NCBI GenBank assembly: GCA_018970845.1
Contig: JAGWVO010000191.1
Coordinates: 1 to 7,090 of the forward strand
Origin: Planctomycetota bacterium
Lineage (GTDB): Bacteria; Planctomycetota; Planctomycetia; Gemmatales; Gemmataceae
Length of the DNA stretch: 7,090 bases
Direction of reading: 5' to 3'
Both the position numbers and the translations under genes were made by a program. Shown here one piece after another: positions 6,943 to 7,090 of this stretch. How positions within the stretch are numbered: position 1 is the first letter of the stretch; the number at the start of each line of letters is the position of its first letter. The notes beneath the pieces are model-generated. The model was not told the DNA's origin. It saw only the letters and a list, made by a program, of their open reading frames with translations, and did not search any database.

Positions 6943-7090
6943 GTGCCGGTTGATCCGGCCGTTTTCTTTGACAAGTCGGTGGGTGGAAGGAGCCACGTTA
7001 GGCGCGGCGAGCCCTTTTGGGCTGGCTGCGCAGGCCGAGTCTCCTGTGTGGTGACTCGGCGAATGAGAGCTAGCCTTTAAAGGGCGACCA
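6943..7090 (+). ncRNA. unidentified structured RNA or structured 5' leader, running off the right edge
   Basis: There is no credible reading frame on the plus strand here. Hairpins follow in series: 6945-6959 (5 bp, loop TTGAT), 6983-6996 (GTGG/CCAC), 7002-7031 (12 bp with one G-U, one G-G mismatch and loop TTTT), 7034-7060 (perfect 8-bp GCCGAGTC/GACTCGGC, 11-nt loop) and a palindrome CCTTTAAAGG at 7074-7083. None shows the signature of tmRNA, RNase P RNA, SRP RNA, or the TPP, SAM or cobalamin riboswitches. A 6S-like RNA, a riboswitch or an attenuator for a gene to the right are all possible. The strand is inferred from the promoter; the hairpins would also form on the other strand, where they would lie upstream of hpnE. 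Confidence 0.4.

Noticed and set aside
6946..6960. CCGGTTGATCC, resembling the 5' end of archaeal 16S rRNA
   Set aside because: The similarity stops after a few bases; the sequence is explained by a small GCCGG/CCGGC hairpin.
6943..7090. tmRNA, RNase P RNA, SRP RNA or a common riboswitch
   Set aside because: The conserved core sequences of these families that I know are absent from the visible part; 6S-like RNA could not be tested because the right end is missing.

Overview
The window is GC-rich bacterial DNA. Nearly every gene lies on the minus strand, so biological order runs from high to low coordinates. Three things point to Planctomycetes or a near relative in the PVC group: a small protein (5111-5512) of the Planctomycetes/Verrucomicrobia-restricted TIGR04138 (Minf_1886) type; a SecE carrying a very long membrane-spanning N-terminal extension; and an EF-Tu whose switch I sequence departs from the usual bacterial form. 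None of the five tRNA genes encodes its CCA end.

Right part (about 4644-6856, minus): three tightly packed genes. They are an HpnE-type FAD-dependent squalene-pathway oxidoreductase, the TIGR04138 family protein (3 nt after the hpnE stop), and an unrecognised single-pass membrane protein (4-nt ATGA overlap). The packing suggests one translationally coupled transcript. Outward from hpnE, on the plus strand (about 6905-7090, running off the edge), is a good TTGACA promoter followed by a run of strong hairpins and no coding frame. This is probably a structured RNA or a leader whose identity I could not establish.

Middle and left (4515 down to 1, minus): a translation and transcription superoperon. 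The order is tRNA-Thr(TGT), tRNA-Tyr(GTA), tRNA-Gly(TCC), tRNA-Thr(GGT), tuf, rpmG, tRNA-Trp(CCA), secE, nusG, rplK (cut by the left edge). The four-tRNA block before tuf has the same order and anticodons as thrU-tyrU-glyT-thrT-tufB of Escherichia coli, and the secE-nusG-rplK order is the widespread bacterial one. A plausible promoter sits just before the first tRNA. The genes are linked by functional theme: charged tRNAs and EF-Tu feed the ribosome (bL33, uL11), NusG links the ribosome and RNA polymerase, and SecE exports the products.

No mobile element, CRISPR array or defence system is visible. The points most worth a second look are the SecE extension, the altered EF-Tu switch I, the unidentified plus-strand structured segment and the hpnE-linked gene trio.
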